Shown: positions 45,217 to 56,074 of the stretch, one piece after another
Position numbering within the stretch: the stretch's first letter is position 1
Layout of the letters: every line of letters starts with the position of its first letter
Origin: Tachypleus tridentatus
Taxonomy: Eukaryota; Arthropoda; Merostomata; Xiphosura; Limulidae
Reading direction: 5' to 3'
Assembly: GCF_004210375.1 (NCBI RefSeq)
Contig: NC_134828.1
Coordinates: 23,490,400-23,554,399 of the forward strand
Length of the DNA: 64,000 bases
The notes under the pieces: model-generated
Seen by the model: only the letters and a program-made list of their open reading frames with translations
Databases searched by the model: none
Told to the model about the DNA's origin: nothing
Made by a program: the position numbers and the translations under genes

Positions 45217-45871
45217 TGATTAAGGTGTGCACTTTTATTATTACCTTAGGCGAAATTATCATATACAGTTATTGATGCGAGACATAAAATCCAACATATT
45301 CAACAAATTAAACTAATTAAAGATTCAATGATACGTAATTTCATTAACAGACTGAAATCATGGTAGTTTCAAGATACGTGCGGGCTGAACAAAATGGTGA
45401 ACTAAAGTCAGCAAAAAACTGGATTCAAGACTGTCTATGGTTTATTATAGAATGATATTCTATTAGAATTCCACATTCAGAATAACATTACCAAACCGTT
45501 TCTCTTCTTATGTGATATTAATAAGCATATAATAATTATTAAGTCATATACTGTATTAGTTAAATAATTTTGGTTGTTTGAACAGAAGTTTTAAAAATTA
45601 TAATTATAAAGAAAATGTTCGATTAATTTTAACATATTATCAATTTTAAATGTTTGTATGTAATGTTATTTACAGATATATGTGTGGATATAACGGTTAC
45701 GTATAAAGCGCAATGGATTGATTATTATTTTTCATTTTCTAACAGGTGTTTGTTTGGTGTCAAACTTGTAAAGACACTGGTTTGGTCATTTTAATAACAA
45801 ATGTAAAAGGTACAGTACTATAGGTTGTTCTTATGGATCTTCAAGTTACATCTATTAATAGGGTTATATTG
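45217..45871. other. Unassigned interval
   Basis: AT-rich; nothing recognised. Confidence 0.5.
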
Positions 45872-45950
45872 TAGACACAACGTTTCGATACCTATGGTGG
45901 GCAGAGCACAAATAACATATTTTTTAGCTTTGCGCTTACAACAAACGAAT
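45872..45950 (+). mobile_element. SINE-B 3' half
   Basis: CGTTTCGATACCTATGGTGG, GCAGAGCACAAATAAC and TAGCTTTGCGCTTA. Confidence 0.8.
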
Positions 45951-46583
45951 AAAAAAGCTTCAACAACAAAAAAATTAAAATTATATTTGCAAATATTTAA
46001 GTATGCGATGAAGTTAAACCATTTAACGCTTTTGTTTATTTGTTCTTCCGCACCATAAAAGTGTTTAGGTTTGACTGATATAAAAATTGAGAATTAAATT
46101 TTTGTTCTACGTGAGTATTTTTTCACTTGGACATAAAGGCTACGTGAGTGTGGCTCCATCTATGCACTATTAGAGTTATTAATTGGCAAAACATTTTTGT
46201 GCCAAAAGTGAGTGAGTACGGACAGTAGCATCTTTCAAATGATTTCATTTTTGTTTGTTTGTTCAAGAACTTTGCCCCAAGTCGTAAAATGACTATGTGT
46301 GCATAACCATTTATGATTTGGAGTTGAAATGATATTGCAAAGATATAAACCGCCAACTCTTGTCTGATTGATTAGTGAGATTTGATTGTCACTTTTACAG
46401 CATACCAATCGTCTATAAATTTTAAGCACATTTATTCAAGTAATGGATTGCAAATAAAAAATCTTCATGCTCGTAGTCAGGAGATATCTAGTTTATTATG
46501 AACGTTTATGTCTGGGCGTTGGGTTTTTATAATTAATATATGATAGAATTTAAATCTGATGACCATTAGTGCTGCAGGGGTCG
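45951..46583. other. Unassigned interval
   Basis: A short SINE-A-like piece in reverse orientation lies at about 46347-46404 (CCGCCAACTCTTGTCTG). The rest is unrecognised. Confidence 0.5.
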
Positions 46584-46593
46584 CACCGAATGA

Positions 46594-46836
46594 TTGTTTG
46601 TTTGTTTGTTTTGGAATTTCGCACAAAGCTACTCGAGAGCTATCTGCGCTAGCCCTCCCTAATTTAGCAGTGTAAGACTAGAGGGAAGGCAGCTAGTCAT
46701 CACCACCCACCGCCAACTCTTGGGCTACTCTTTTACCAACGACTAGTGGGATTGACCGTCACATTATAACGCCCCCACGGGTGAAAGGGCGAGCATGTTT
46801 GGCGCGACCGGGATGCGAACCTCAGATTACGAGTCC
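46594..46836 (-). mobile_element. SINE-A copy with target duplication
   Basis: Flanked by CACCGAATGA at 46584-46593 and 46837-46846. The head is 5'-truncated near the anticodon segment. Confidence 0.96.
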
Positions 46837-47040
46837 CACCGAATGAAAGGGGGTGGGTGGTGAAAACAGTTAATATACGTTTGTATATATCAGTTATAAA
46901 AACAAACAAAACAAAAACGGATATCTTAACGCGGCCATGTTTGTTCTGAAACGATGCATTCAATGTAGCAAAGCAAAACGTAAAACATTTCAGAATATAC
47001 AACAAGTGTTACAGGGAAGACGTAAATATCTCAATAAATA

Positions 47041-47077
47041 TGACCGCCATGGCCAAGTGGTTAGGGTGCTCGATTCG
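47041..47077 (+). mobile_element. SINE-A head fragment
   Basis: GCCATGGCCAAGTGGTTAGG to CTCGATTCGTA, cut at the anticodon loop by the 172-bp dispersed repeat. Confidence 0.75.
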
Positions 47078-47249
47078 TAGGAATATATCAAGATATGACT
47101 AAAGTCACGTACATCTCAAAAAACATGTATAGGTATGTGCGTGTTTATTTATTTTTCTATTTGGAGGTCACACAAGGAATATCTCTTGAGTTTAAGGCCT
47201 AAAGGAAGGAAAATACCAAGGTACTTCCACGTCTTCGGCTAATATAAAT
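47078..47249. repeat. Dispersed 172-bp repeat, inverted partner at 34593
   Basis: Nearly identical in reverse complement to 34593-34765. Lies between two SINE-A heads. Confidence 0.93.
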
Positions 47250-47492
47250 GGCCCGGCATGGCCAGGAGGTTAAGGCACTCGACTCGTAATCTGAGGGTCG
47301 CGGGTTCGAATCCCTGTCACATGCTCGACCTTTCATCTGTGAGGGAAGTGTAATATAACAATAAACGCCACTATTCGTGGGTTAAAGAGTAGCTCAGGAG
47401 TTTGCTGTGGGTGGTGATGACCAGCTGCCTTCTCTCTTGCCTTACTCTGCTAAATTAGGGACGGCTAGCGTAGTTAGCTCTCGTGTAGCTTT
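47250..47492 (+). mobile_element. SINE-A copy, tail replaced
   Basis: Head GGCCCGGCATGGCC. The tail ends at GTGTAGCTTT where Penelope sequence begins. Confidence 0.9.
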
Positions 47493-48411
47493 CACAAACT
47501 TTAAATCACCCACACTGGACTATACATTTCTTGGGACTCAGCACATGAAATAAAACAAAAACTCAACATACTAAAAAACCAAATAAACACAGCCATAAAA
47601 CTATGCTCACCAGATAAAATTAAAGATGGATTAGACAAAATAAAACAATACTTCATCAACATCAATAAGTTTCCTCCACAAACCATAGAAAACATTTTAC
47701 GCACACATCTAGACAAAAAGCAAAATCAACTAACAAAAGTAAATATATCCCACGATTTAAAAATCACGAAACCATATACTGCTGCATACCATATATTCCC
47801 GACATCACCAGAAAAATAACCAACATTTGGCAAAAATTAGCAACAAAATATGGCATTCCAATTAATACCAAATTCATTCAAAAACCAGGCACAAAACTGA
47901 GGTCTATACTATGTAAAAACTACACTGACAAACACCAAACCAACATTATTTATAAAATACAATGTGCTAACTGCTACGACTTCTATATTGGAGATACAAG
48001 TAGAAAAAGGGAAACCAGATTCAAAGAACACAAAAAGTCACCTTCACAAGTTTTCGAACACTGCAAGTCAAATAAACACAACATAACCATAGAAAACACC
48101 CAAATACTAAATAAAGAAACAAACACAAAATTAAACAAGCCTTACTTATACAACAACTCAAGCCCAAAATAAACCAATACAAAGGAACACCTTTATACCT
48201 ATATTAATAAATATAATCAAACATCTAAGCACGCCCTCTAGAGTCCTACACTCAGTTACACAACTCCCTTCAAACATGTGGTCAGCTATTGGTCAGTTAC
48301 CTCTTTCTTTCTTTGTGAACCTGACGATGACAGAAGAAGGTCGTAACGTTGTTTGCTCCTCTGCATAAAAAACTTTCTCAACCCAAACGAGCCGTTTTTA
48401 GATATATAAAT
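47493..48411 (+). mobile_element. Penelope-like element, 5'-truncated
   Basis: Contains the region between reverse transcriptase and endonuclease, a GIY-YIG endonuclease relic, and a 3' region that parallels 36510-36804. It ends at the same GAGCCGTTTTT terminus (near 48390). At the hammerhead-like positions it has CTGACGA (48321-48327) and GTAAC (48343-48347), so both core elements are mutated. Confidence 0.88.
47530..48175 (+). pseudogene. Penelope GIY-YIG endonuclease relic
   Basis: Upstream, one frame reads NILKNQINTAIKLCSPDKIK and KFPPQTIENILRTHLDKK, the linker after the RT domain. After a frameshift near 47790 a second frame reads NIIYKIQCANCYDFYIGDTS and RKRETRFKEHKK. It shows the YKI and YIG strands, a CxxC pair typical of Penelope endonucleases, and the catalytic-type Arg of RKxETR. 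Frameshift and stop codons make it inactive as it stands, and the reverse transcriptase is missing. Confidence 0.87.
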
Positions 48412-48442
48412 CTTTAAATATTTCTGTAAGGTTGGAAAATTC

Positions 48443-48533
48443 CTGTGTATTTTAATGTAATTTCTCTGTATTTTAATGTTATTTCTCTGTATTTTAATGT
48501 AATTTCTATGTATTTTAATGTAATTTCTATCAC
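48443..48533. repeat. 21-bp tandem repeat, about 4-5 copies
   Basis: TGTATTTTAATGTAATTTCT repeated, A/T-rich. Confidence 0.92.
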
Positions 48534-48682
48534 GTTGACATGTATTACTTTTTGTATAAAAACGGTTCAAGGTGAAGAAATAAATAAAAGTTATCTATTT
48601 GAACAGATTACTCATAGATGATGTAAACCTGGTTACACAGGTGCTCTTTCTATTGGAAGCTTAAAATGTTTTACGATGGAAA

Positions 48683-49000
48683 AGTTATGTATAATGTGCG
48701 TGGTTCTTCTAACCGTTAGAGATTACTTACATTAGTTACGTACAATGTGCGTGGTTCTTCGAACCGTTAGAGTTTACTTACACTAGTTATGTACAATGTA
48801 CGTGGTTTTTCTAACCTTTAGAGTTTACTTACACTAGTTACATACTATGTGCGTGGTTCTTCTAACCGTAAGAGTTTACTTACACTAGTTATGTGCAGCG
48901 TGCGTGATTTTTCTAACCGTTAGAAATTACTTACACTAGTTACGTACAATGTGCGTGGTTCTTCTAACCGTTAGAGATTACTTACACTAGTTATGTACAA
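48683..49000. repeat. 51-bp tandem repeat, about 6 copies
   Basis: Unit GTTATGTACAATGTGCGTGG plus TTCTTCTAACCGTTAGAG and TTACTTACACTA. Unrelated to the 51-bp array at 1797-2537. Confidence 0.95.
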
Positions 49001-49431
49001 AGATTGATTTAAAGGTACTTATGAGGAATCAATATTCTAAATAATCCAATTCTTTTGTTATTTACATCTAACAAAAGGTTTCTTGTCAACTTGTATTAAT
49101 TACAATAAGGATATTTCGTGTGGACATGTGAAAACTGAAACATTTAAAAGTCCGAATTCTCACTCATACATCAAGAATAAAAGAATTCTACAGTAGGCGT
49201 TGCTCTTAAACACAGAGTTTGGTACTTCGTGTTACATAACTTGTGTTAGTAAACAGCTGGAACAGTGGGAAAAAGGTTTGTGTTACTTGTCAAGAAGTAA
49301 CACATGTTTGTGTTGTAAAGATAGTGTAGATTTCATCCATTTTTAACCGTTGACAGTTCCTTGTTGTATAGACAGTGTGGATCTCAATCGTTTTAAACAG
49401 TTGCCACAGAAAGAGAGACTTGTCAAGCGAT
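49001..49431. other. Unassigned interval outside the left inverted arm
   Basis: No gene or repeat family recognised. Confidence 0.5.
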
Positions 49432-50779
49432 TATATGTTAGAAAAAAATACAATATAGCTTTCCAAGATTTCCAAAAAGCGCGGGAACTTGTTATTTAGA
49501 AGAAAGCTGTTGAACAAATAAGAAATACCGGTTTATGTGATGGAGATCTAATCACAGTATATATCTGTATGTTTACCAACATCACACAACACTTACGTTA
49601 AATGTAACTTCTCATAATCTATGTTAATGACAATTTCAATACGTGTAAATATAGATGGAATACGTTCGGACGTTTCTTATCTCGATAACACTTAATCCTG
49701 ATCTTTGATACAGATAAATAAGTGTTCAAATAATATCATAGCCCTCAATATCAATATTTAATTAAGATAAATAATTGTTCGTATAATATCATGACCCTCC
49801 ATATCAGTCTGATAAAGCTATAGAAATGCCAAAATAATATAATAATCTTCCGTATCAGTCTCTGTGAAAGCTAAGGAAGATTTCTAATAATAGTCATTAT
49901 AACATTCTATATCGATTTCTGACAAAGGTAAAAATATAATGAAATAATATTAAGTGACACACGCACACAGAGGTTTTTTATGACATCTGTAATACGTAAA
50001 CGACGCAGAATAAGCTACAAATAAGAAAGACAAAGCCAAGCTCTATACAAATAAGAAAGACAAAGCCAAGCTCTATTGGAAGAGTCTTTGATCAACAAAT
50101 TAATTTCCTTTTGTAAACAAGTATTGAAATAAAGTCTTTGAGAGAAACCGAAACCATAAAATTACGTAACTTGATACTGAAGATTTTTCTTCGTAAAGCC
50201 TTAACTGTAATCAAATCTTAAGGATAAATCAGAATATGAAAGACTTCTTTGCCACCAGCACGTACGAACAGGCCCACGTGACTTTAACAGTGTTACGGCT
50301 GCTGTTGTTTTGTTACTTTTGAAACTGAGCAGATGTCTCGTATCCATAGTAACGTTATTGTATTCAAGGGGAAAAAGTAAATATACAAAATAGTTACGTA
50401 TTAAGTTGATATCAGAGATGAGGTTTGTGAACCTGGAGGCTAAACCAACGAAGAGTCTTAAAAAACATTTCGGTTCATATTAATCACATTAGAAAACATT
50501 TCTGTGACCCGTATCTTACAGTAGAATATGTGGATGTAATCTTCACTGTCACGTTACAGGACTTGCACGGACTTTTACACTATATTCACACTGGGAAGCC
50601 TACATGTGACCTTCACATTATATTAACACAGGGAAGCCTACATGTGACCTTCACATTATATTAACACAGGGAAGCCTGCATGTGACCTTCACGTTATATT
50701 CACACTGGGAAGCCTACATGTGACCTTCACATTATATAAACACAGGGAAGCCTACATTGATCTTCACGTTATATTCACA
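49432..50779 (+). repeat. Left arm of a long inverted repeat
   Basis: Matches the reverse complement of 62596-63905 throughout. Over about 390 bases compared by eye (from 50221) I count about seven differences. The arm includes a two-copy AATAAGAAAGACAAAGCC repeat near 50020-50075 present in both arms, a degenerate repeat of about 65 bp at 49720-49960, and a 38-bp minisatellite at its inner edge. No coding frame is evident. Confidence 0.95.
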
Positions 50780-50820
50780 CTGGGAAGTCTGCATTTGACC
50801 TTCACATTATATTCACATTA
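50576..50820. repeat. 38-bp minisatellite at the inner edge of the left arm
   Basis: Unit CACAGGGAAGCCTACATGTG plus ACCTTCACATTATATT, about six copies. The partner block at about 62596-62760 has fewer copies. Confidence 0.93.
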
Positions 50821-50837
50821 GAAAGTTAAAGAAATGT

Positions 50838-52081
50838 CAAGTCATTTCAAGTCACCCCACAGCATCTCAATGGGATAAAGATCTGGGCTTTGACTCGGCC
50901 ATTCCAGGTCTCTCTATTTCTTAGTTTTCAGCCAGTCCTTGGTGGATTTACTGGTATGTTTTGAGTCATTGTTGTGTTGCAGGGTCCAGTTCCGCTTCAG
51001 CTTTAATTTTCTTACAGATGGTCTCACATGATCCTCAAGCACCCTCTGATACACAGTAGAATTCATGGTGGATTCTATGATTGTGAGATGTCCAGGTCCT
51101 GCTGCAGTAAAGCAGCCCCAAACATGACACTTCCACCTCCATGCTTCACAGTTGGTATGAGGTTCTTTTCCTGGAATGCCGTATTTGGTTTACGCCAAAC
51201 ATGTCCTCTGTTCTGGTGTCCAAATAATTCAATTTTGGACTCATCTGTCCAAAGAACATTATACCAGAAGTCCTGGTCTTTGTCTACATTCTCTCTGACA
51301 AACTTCAGTCTGGCCTTGATGTTTCTCTTAGAGAGCAAAGGTTTCCTCCTTGCACACCTCCCATGCAAGTTAAACTTGTGCAGTCTCTTTCTGATTGTAA
51401 ATGCATGCACTTTCACATCAACAGTAGCCAGAGCCTGCTGTAGGTCCCGTGATGACATGTTAGGGTGTTTGGAGACCTCTTTTAGCATCTTGCGGTCTGC
51501 TCTCGGGGTGAACTTGCTTGGACGACCAGACCTGGTAATGTTGGCAGTTGTTTTGAAAGCCCTCCACTTGTTGACTATTTTCCGGACAGTGGAATGGCTG
51601 ATTTCAAAATCTTTTGGGATCTTTTTAAAACCCTTACCAGACTCATAAGCTGCTACAATTTTCTTTCTGAAGGCCTCAGACAGCTCTTTTGCTCTCACCA
51701 TGATGCTCACTCTCACTTCAACAGTCAGGAGCACACCAAACTATATGTCTGAGGTTTAAATAGGACAAGCCTCATTAAAAATGCTGAGTAACAATCTAAT
51801 AATCATGTGCACCTGGTGTGATACACCTGTGTGTGAGTTGAGCCATTTTAAGTGGGAATAAATGTGGAGGTGTCCTAACTTTTTCCTCAGTTAGAATATG
51901 CATTTTTGTAGAATTACATTTACAAAAGATCTGGAAAAGTGTTTTCTTTAGTTTTAATTGTTTAGTTATATTCCTATAACCTCTCAGTATTGTTAAAATT
52001 GAGATTAAATATCTATATATCCAAAAATGTTACAAAAATACACAGGATTTCATAGGGTGTCCTAACTTTTTCACACGACTG
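50838..52081 (-). mobile_element. Tc1-type DNA transposon, C-terminal end truncated
   Basis: The 5' terminus is intact: CAGTCGTGTGAAAAAGTTAG reading inward from 52081, next to TA. A second GTGTCCTAACTTTTTC block about 180 bp inside (near 51870) gives the double-repeat (IR/DR) layout of Tc1 elements. The other terminus is missing; the element stops just after the transposase catalytic glutamate region. Confidence 0.92.
50840..51701 (-). pseudogene. Tc1-type transposase, near-intact relic
   Basis: From MVRAKELSEAFRKK the frame is open for about 208 residues: a paired-like helix-turn-helix DNA-binding region, the GRPSKF linker (residues 59-64), and catalytic Asp153 in WTDESK. A one-base deletion near 51124 (GTCATGTTTGG where one more G is expected) shifts the frame. 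The second catalytic Asp (about 50965) and the third-position Glu (IEMLWGDLK, about 50865) follow in the shifted frame. A TAG stop lies at about 50918, probably from a TGG. The C-terminus and 3' inverted repeat are missing. The sequence style resembles Tc1 families I associate with fishes. It is far better preserved than the neighbouring mariner. Confidence 0.93.
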
Positions 52082-52082
52082 T

Positions 52083-52205
52083 ATATCAATATCTGATAAT
52101 GTTAAAGAAATGTTAAAATAATGTTATAAACTCTTATATCAATCACTAATAAAGCTAAATAAATGTTCAGGTATTATCATAACTCTCCATAAAAGTCTCT
52201 GATAG
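52083..52205. repeat. Extra copies of the arm-internal degenerate repeat
   Basis: ATATCAATCACTAATAAAGC and TGATAATGTTAAAGAAATG resemble the ATATCAGTCTGATAAAGC repeat inside the left arm (49720-49960), same orientation, and lie just beyond the Tc1 end. Confidence 0.7.
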
Positions 52206-52209
52206 TATG

Positions 52210-52321
52210 CGTTTTATTATGGCTAAACCACATTGGGCTATCTGCTGAGCTCACAGAGGCGAAGCGAATCTCTGATTTTAGTGTTATAAATCTGTAGACT
52301 TACCGCTATACTAGCGGGGAG
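52210..52321 (-). mobile_element. SINE-C copy
   Basis: GGCTAAACCACATTGGGC tail segment, CTATACTAGCGGGG head; the B-box is mutated (GAAGCGAATCTC). Confidence 0.85.
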
Positions 52322-52322
52322 C

Positions 52323-52662
52323 ATCTCGAATAGTAACAAATAGTGAATCTAAATTGTCTGATTTCCTTGTGTGATTAAGACTAGCTTTATTCTTTTTTTT
52401 ATCGCGTGAGGCTGAAAAGTAAAAGAGTGAAATAAACGTTCTGTCTTTGTGTTGTAATGGTTACGACAACCTTGCGTTAGCGTGGGTACACCCTGGCCCT
52501 GCGTTACAATGGTTGTAAGAAAGGTTGTTGTTGATGTGAAACGTTTTTTCGCTTTTATATATTATAAACATGAAACTTAGATTCTTTTATTTTTTAAAGT
52601 ATATACAAAACTTAAATACCGTTACTTACGGGAACTGTCTGAAATCAGTTAAGTTTAGAAAT
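52323..52662. other. Unassigned interval
   Basis: Just outside the mariner left end, TTACTTACGGGA (52622-52633) repeats a word from the mariner terminus. Otherwise unrecognised. Confidence 0.45.
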
Positions 52663-53870
52663 CAGGTCATCCCTTAAGTAATGTCCGATTTGAGGTTCAA
52701 AAAAAGAGAAAGGATTTCAAACGCTTTTAGTGTTATTTAATCAATAACACTGTGTTAAACAAATTATGTTCCTGGATAGTATGTGTTATTTCTTAATTGC
52801 TTATGTTCTAAAAGTACAGAAAATGGCCATTATTCCCTTCAAACTTTGGTTTTGTGACCTGGATAATGAAATTTAGAAATTAACCTATTTTATATGTAAA
52901 AACGGGCAAATTTGCACATTTTCATTTACATAAGGTCTGAATAAAACAACATATGAATCAAGATTTACATGTATACAAAAATGTTTAGAAGTGAGTAGTT
53001 TCTCGAGATTTACGACTGTAATGTAAATCACTTTCACGACGTATCAGACCCCAAATATAGTCTCGGCATTAAACTTCGTTAGACCAAGATATCTGATCAA
53101 GCCACTGAGGTTTCTTTGGTTGGGGTAGTGTGGGTTTCTCTCACCAGCTGCACCTCTGAAATTGTAATCTGGATCTGGATTTAAGCTATTATCTGCGGCG
53201 CTTAACATTTCTATAATATATCTATTTTTCATCTCCAGTCACTAACCTGTTCAAAAAGAGTGAGTTACGTTCACGAGAGTGCAGAGAAGTGTAAATGTCC
53301 ACTCTTGCTCTAAGGTTGGCTTCTGTCAAATGATGGGGACCCATTTCTAAGTTTTGACACCTTTCTAAGATGTTGCAGATGACGATGAACTGTTAAATAG
53401 GTTGAATTAACCTTCTGTGCTAGTTCTTTAACTGTTACAACCCAATCTTCATCAAGAGCAGCCAGTAGCAAGTCATCATTAAACTCAGCAGGATGACCTG
53501 AACGTGGCGCATCACTTAAGCTCTAGTTACCTGATCTGAACTTTTGAAACCACCTTTGACATTTTCATTCATTAAGACACTCCGCACCATAAACACCTTG
53601 AATGTTTCGTGTAGTTTCTGCTGCACTATTGTCTTTATTAAACTCATAAAGTATTATATGTTTAATGTGCTCCTCAGACACATCCATCTTCATAAGGGTT
53701 TATTTGATTAACGATCTGAAAAAGTGGAGTTGGGTTAGTTTCTTTTATTTGTCTGAACATTTTTATACACGTTCTACTATATATTTTAGTCATTAAAGCC
53801 TTCTACAAAGACAGAAATAATGATGCACTTTTTATATTACATTTTGAGACATTACTTACGGGATGACCTG
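52663..53870 (-). mobile_element. Mariner element, degraded
   Basis: Terminal inverted repeats of about 27 bp start CAGGTCATCCC-TAAGTAATG at both ends with a few mismatches. The length of 1.2 kb fits a mariner. TA is clear only at the right flank. Transposase orientation is minus. Confidence 0.88.
53050..53687 (-). pseudogene. Mariner transposase relic
   Basis: Begins MDVSEEHIKHIILYEFNKDN, the first helix-turn-helix of mariner transposases, then RWFQKFRSGN, GHPAEFNDDLL and VHRHLQHL (second helix-turn-helix). Further on, in another frame, LVTGDEK marks the first catalytic Asp block. Stops replace codons at several points (after CLNE, after RSGN, after DEK), there are frameshifts, and the C-terminal catalytic half is largely deleted. 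It is related to the SETMAR-type transposase by motif style only. Clearly older than the Tc1 beside it. Confidence 0.9.
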
Positions 53871-54297
53871 ATATCCTTAAGAAAACGTCTATATTGTTAG
53901 AAGCAGATGCGATATATACGACTGTTAAACTCTTCAAAACTTGTCATTACAGAAGTTGTTATCGTTCATGTTAATCCAGAATGATGTTGGAACTTCTTAT
54001 AAAACGATATTCTGTATGTAAGAGACGAAGAGTAGTTAGTTAGATCACAAGCATGTTCTGAGTTGTTTTTTTTTCATGTATATACAAGTCTTCCATACCC
54101 TGTTAAACCTCTGAGAAACTAAGTCTGGATTATTTGTGAATAAAGAGAACCGATAAAACAGAATCATTATCAGCTCCTGTGATTCAATGAAATATTTTCT
54201 GAAGGAAGTTTATGTGAGGTTATCATGTCTCACGAAACGTCTGCCTGTATCTTAGATAGACGGGTAAGTAGACAACAGATGGACAAACGAGCAGATT
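53871..54297. other. Unassigned interval
   Basis: No gene or repeat family recognised. Confidence 0.5.
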
Positions 54298-54420
54298 GGT
54301 TTGTTTTATAGTTAAGCGTATAGCTGCACAATGGGCTGTCTAAGCTCTGCCCACTACGACTATCGAGACGCAGTTTCTAGCGTTTAAGTCCGCAGACATG
54401 CCGCTTTGACAGTGGAGGAC
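54298..54420 (-). mobile_element. SINE-B copy
   Basis: ATGGGCTGTCTAAGCTCTGC core and GACAGTGGAGG head. Confidence 0.83.
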
Positions 54421-54570
54421 AACAGACTGGCAGGTGTGCTGTTACAAAAAGTTGTATGTATATTTCATATAAAGACGAATAAACAAAGAGATGATCAGAT
54501 AGATATATGGATATATGTTTACTCTGATACAAAATTGTTTCTGTTTCATAGACTGAACATCGGCGAATGG

Positions 54571-54841
54571 TTTGTTTCTTTTGTTGTGAATTTCACGTAA
54601 AGCTACACGAGGGCTATCCGCGCTAGCCGTCCCTAATTTAGCAGTGTAAGACTATAGGAAAGGCAGCTAGTCATCACCACCCACCGCCAACTCTTGGGCT
54701 GCTCTTTTACCAACGAATTGACCGTGACATTATAACGCCCCCACGGCTGAGAGGGCGAGAATATTTGGCGCGACGGGGATGCGAACCCGCGACCCTCAGA
54801 TTACGAGTCGCACGCCTTAACACGCTTGGCCATGCCGGGCC
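54571..54841 (-). mobile_element. SINE-A copy
   Basis: Tail TTTGTTGTGAATTTCACG, head CTTGGCCATGCCGGGCC. A 13-bp body deletion follows ACCAACGAA. Confidence 0.94.
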
Positions 54842-55273
54842 AAACACCAAAGGATAGATACATATTTATTAAAGTGCATACATTTAATGTTGACATAACA
54901 AAGAGAACATTTAAATTATAGCAGAAATACGCGCCCTCTGGACAAGTATAACTGTTAGTTCCTGTGGAAAACTACTGGGTTTGCGCTCTTTTCTGGAATT
55001 GTCTGACAGTTCCACAGCGATGTACGTATACGCGACATTCAATGATGTTCACCATCCATGAGAAAATGGTTTTATTGATATTTTAGTATAAAAAGGAGCT
55101 ATCATCACAGCATTACATTAGAGAGTAGATTTTATTAAAGTATTTAGTTGTAGACACAGTCATCAACGAAAGTACTTTGTTCTCTGTCGTAATTCTCATG
55201 AGATTTTCACTAAAGAAAAACAAATACTTTTAAGTTTTTTATTGTTTTATATTTAAAACTTACTTCTATTTGT
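54842..55273. other. Unassigned interval
   Basis: No gene or repeat recognised. Confidence 0.5.
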
Positions 55274-55391
55274 TCCCCGCTAGTACAGCCGTAACTCTAG
55301 GGATTTACAACGCTAAAATTGGCGGTTTGATTCCTCTCGGTGGACTCAGCAGACAGCACGATGTGGCTTTGCTATAAGAAAACACACACAT
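55274..55391 (+). mobile_element. SINE-C copy
   Basis: CCCCGCTAGTACAGCC head, GGCGGTTTGATTCC B-box arm, ATGTGGCTTTGCTATAAG tail and ACACAC end. Confidence 0.92.
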
Positions 55392-55618
55392 ATACTTTTA
55401 AGTGTTTGTGACTTTTATTGGTAAGATCTGAAACATATAATTTTTGTGAACATTTTAACTGCTTTATTTATTGCTCGACTATAAATATACTGGCTAGTTA
55501 TAAATAATATTACTCAGCTATGATTGGTGGCGATCCGTGCGGTAGTTTCTGAGATCCGAGTTTTGGATATGCACATCGCAAGCTCAAATTTAATGAGATT
55601 TCGCATCAAGTATTCTTC

Positions 55619-55695
55619 AGAGGAGGTTGGAGGTATCAATGTATGTCCCTTTGCAGCAGGAGGTTGGAGGTATCAATGTATGTCCCTTTGCAGCA
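55619..55695. repeat. Two-copy 38-bp tandem duplication
   Basis: GGAGGTTGGAGGTATCAATG plus TATGTCCCTTTGCAGC occurs twice. Confidence 0.95.
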
Positions 55696-55934
55696 TTGCT
55701 CCAGTATAGGACCCGATATAAGTTATTCAAGTCAACTCGACTTAGGCTGTAGTTAGCTTTGTTCATTGGTTTCTGTGCGAGAGCTTTCTCTGTCAGACTT
55801 ACGTTTCGTAAGTATTACGTACGCTTTTTTTTTTTTTTTTACTCTTGACAACACACAGTTACGTAGATTAATTTCACTAAGACATTTCGAATGGAGGTTC
55901 GTATTATCTAATTATTTTAACTTGTTCATCAAAA

Positions 55935-56074
55935 AATCTGAACCAGAGCGTTGTTCACGAAAGAATCTAAACCAGGGCGTTGTTCACAAAAAATATCTGA
56001 ACCAGGGCGTTGTTCACAAAAATATCTGAACCAGGGCGTTGTTCACAAAAATATCTGAACCAGGGCGTTGTTTA
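55935..56074. repeat. About 30-bp tandem repeat, 4-5 copies
   Basis: ATCTGAACCAGGGCGTTG plus TTCACAAAAAT; nearly identical copies. Confidence 0.95.

Noticed and set aside
51028-51648. 206-codon plus-strand frame
   Set aside because: Antisense shadow of the Tc1 transposase.
53044-53232. 62-codon minus-strand frame
   Set aside because: Part of the frameshifted mariner transposase relic (it follows the LVTGDEK block), not a separate gene.
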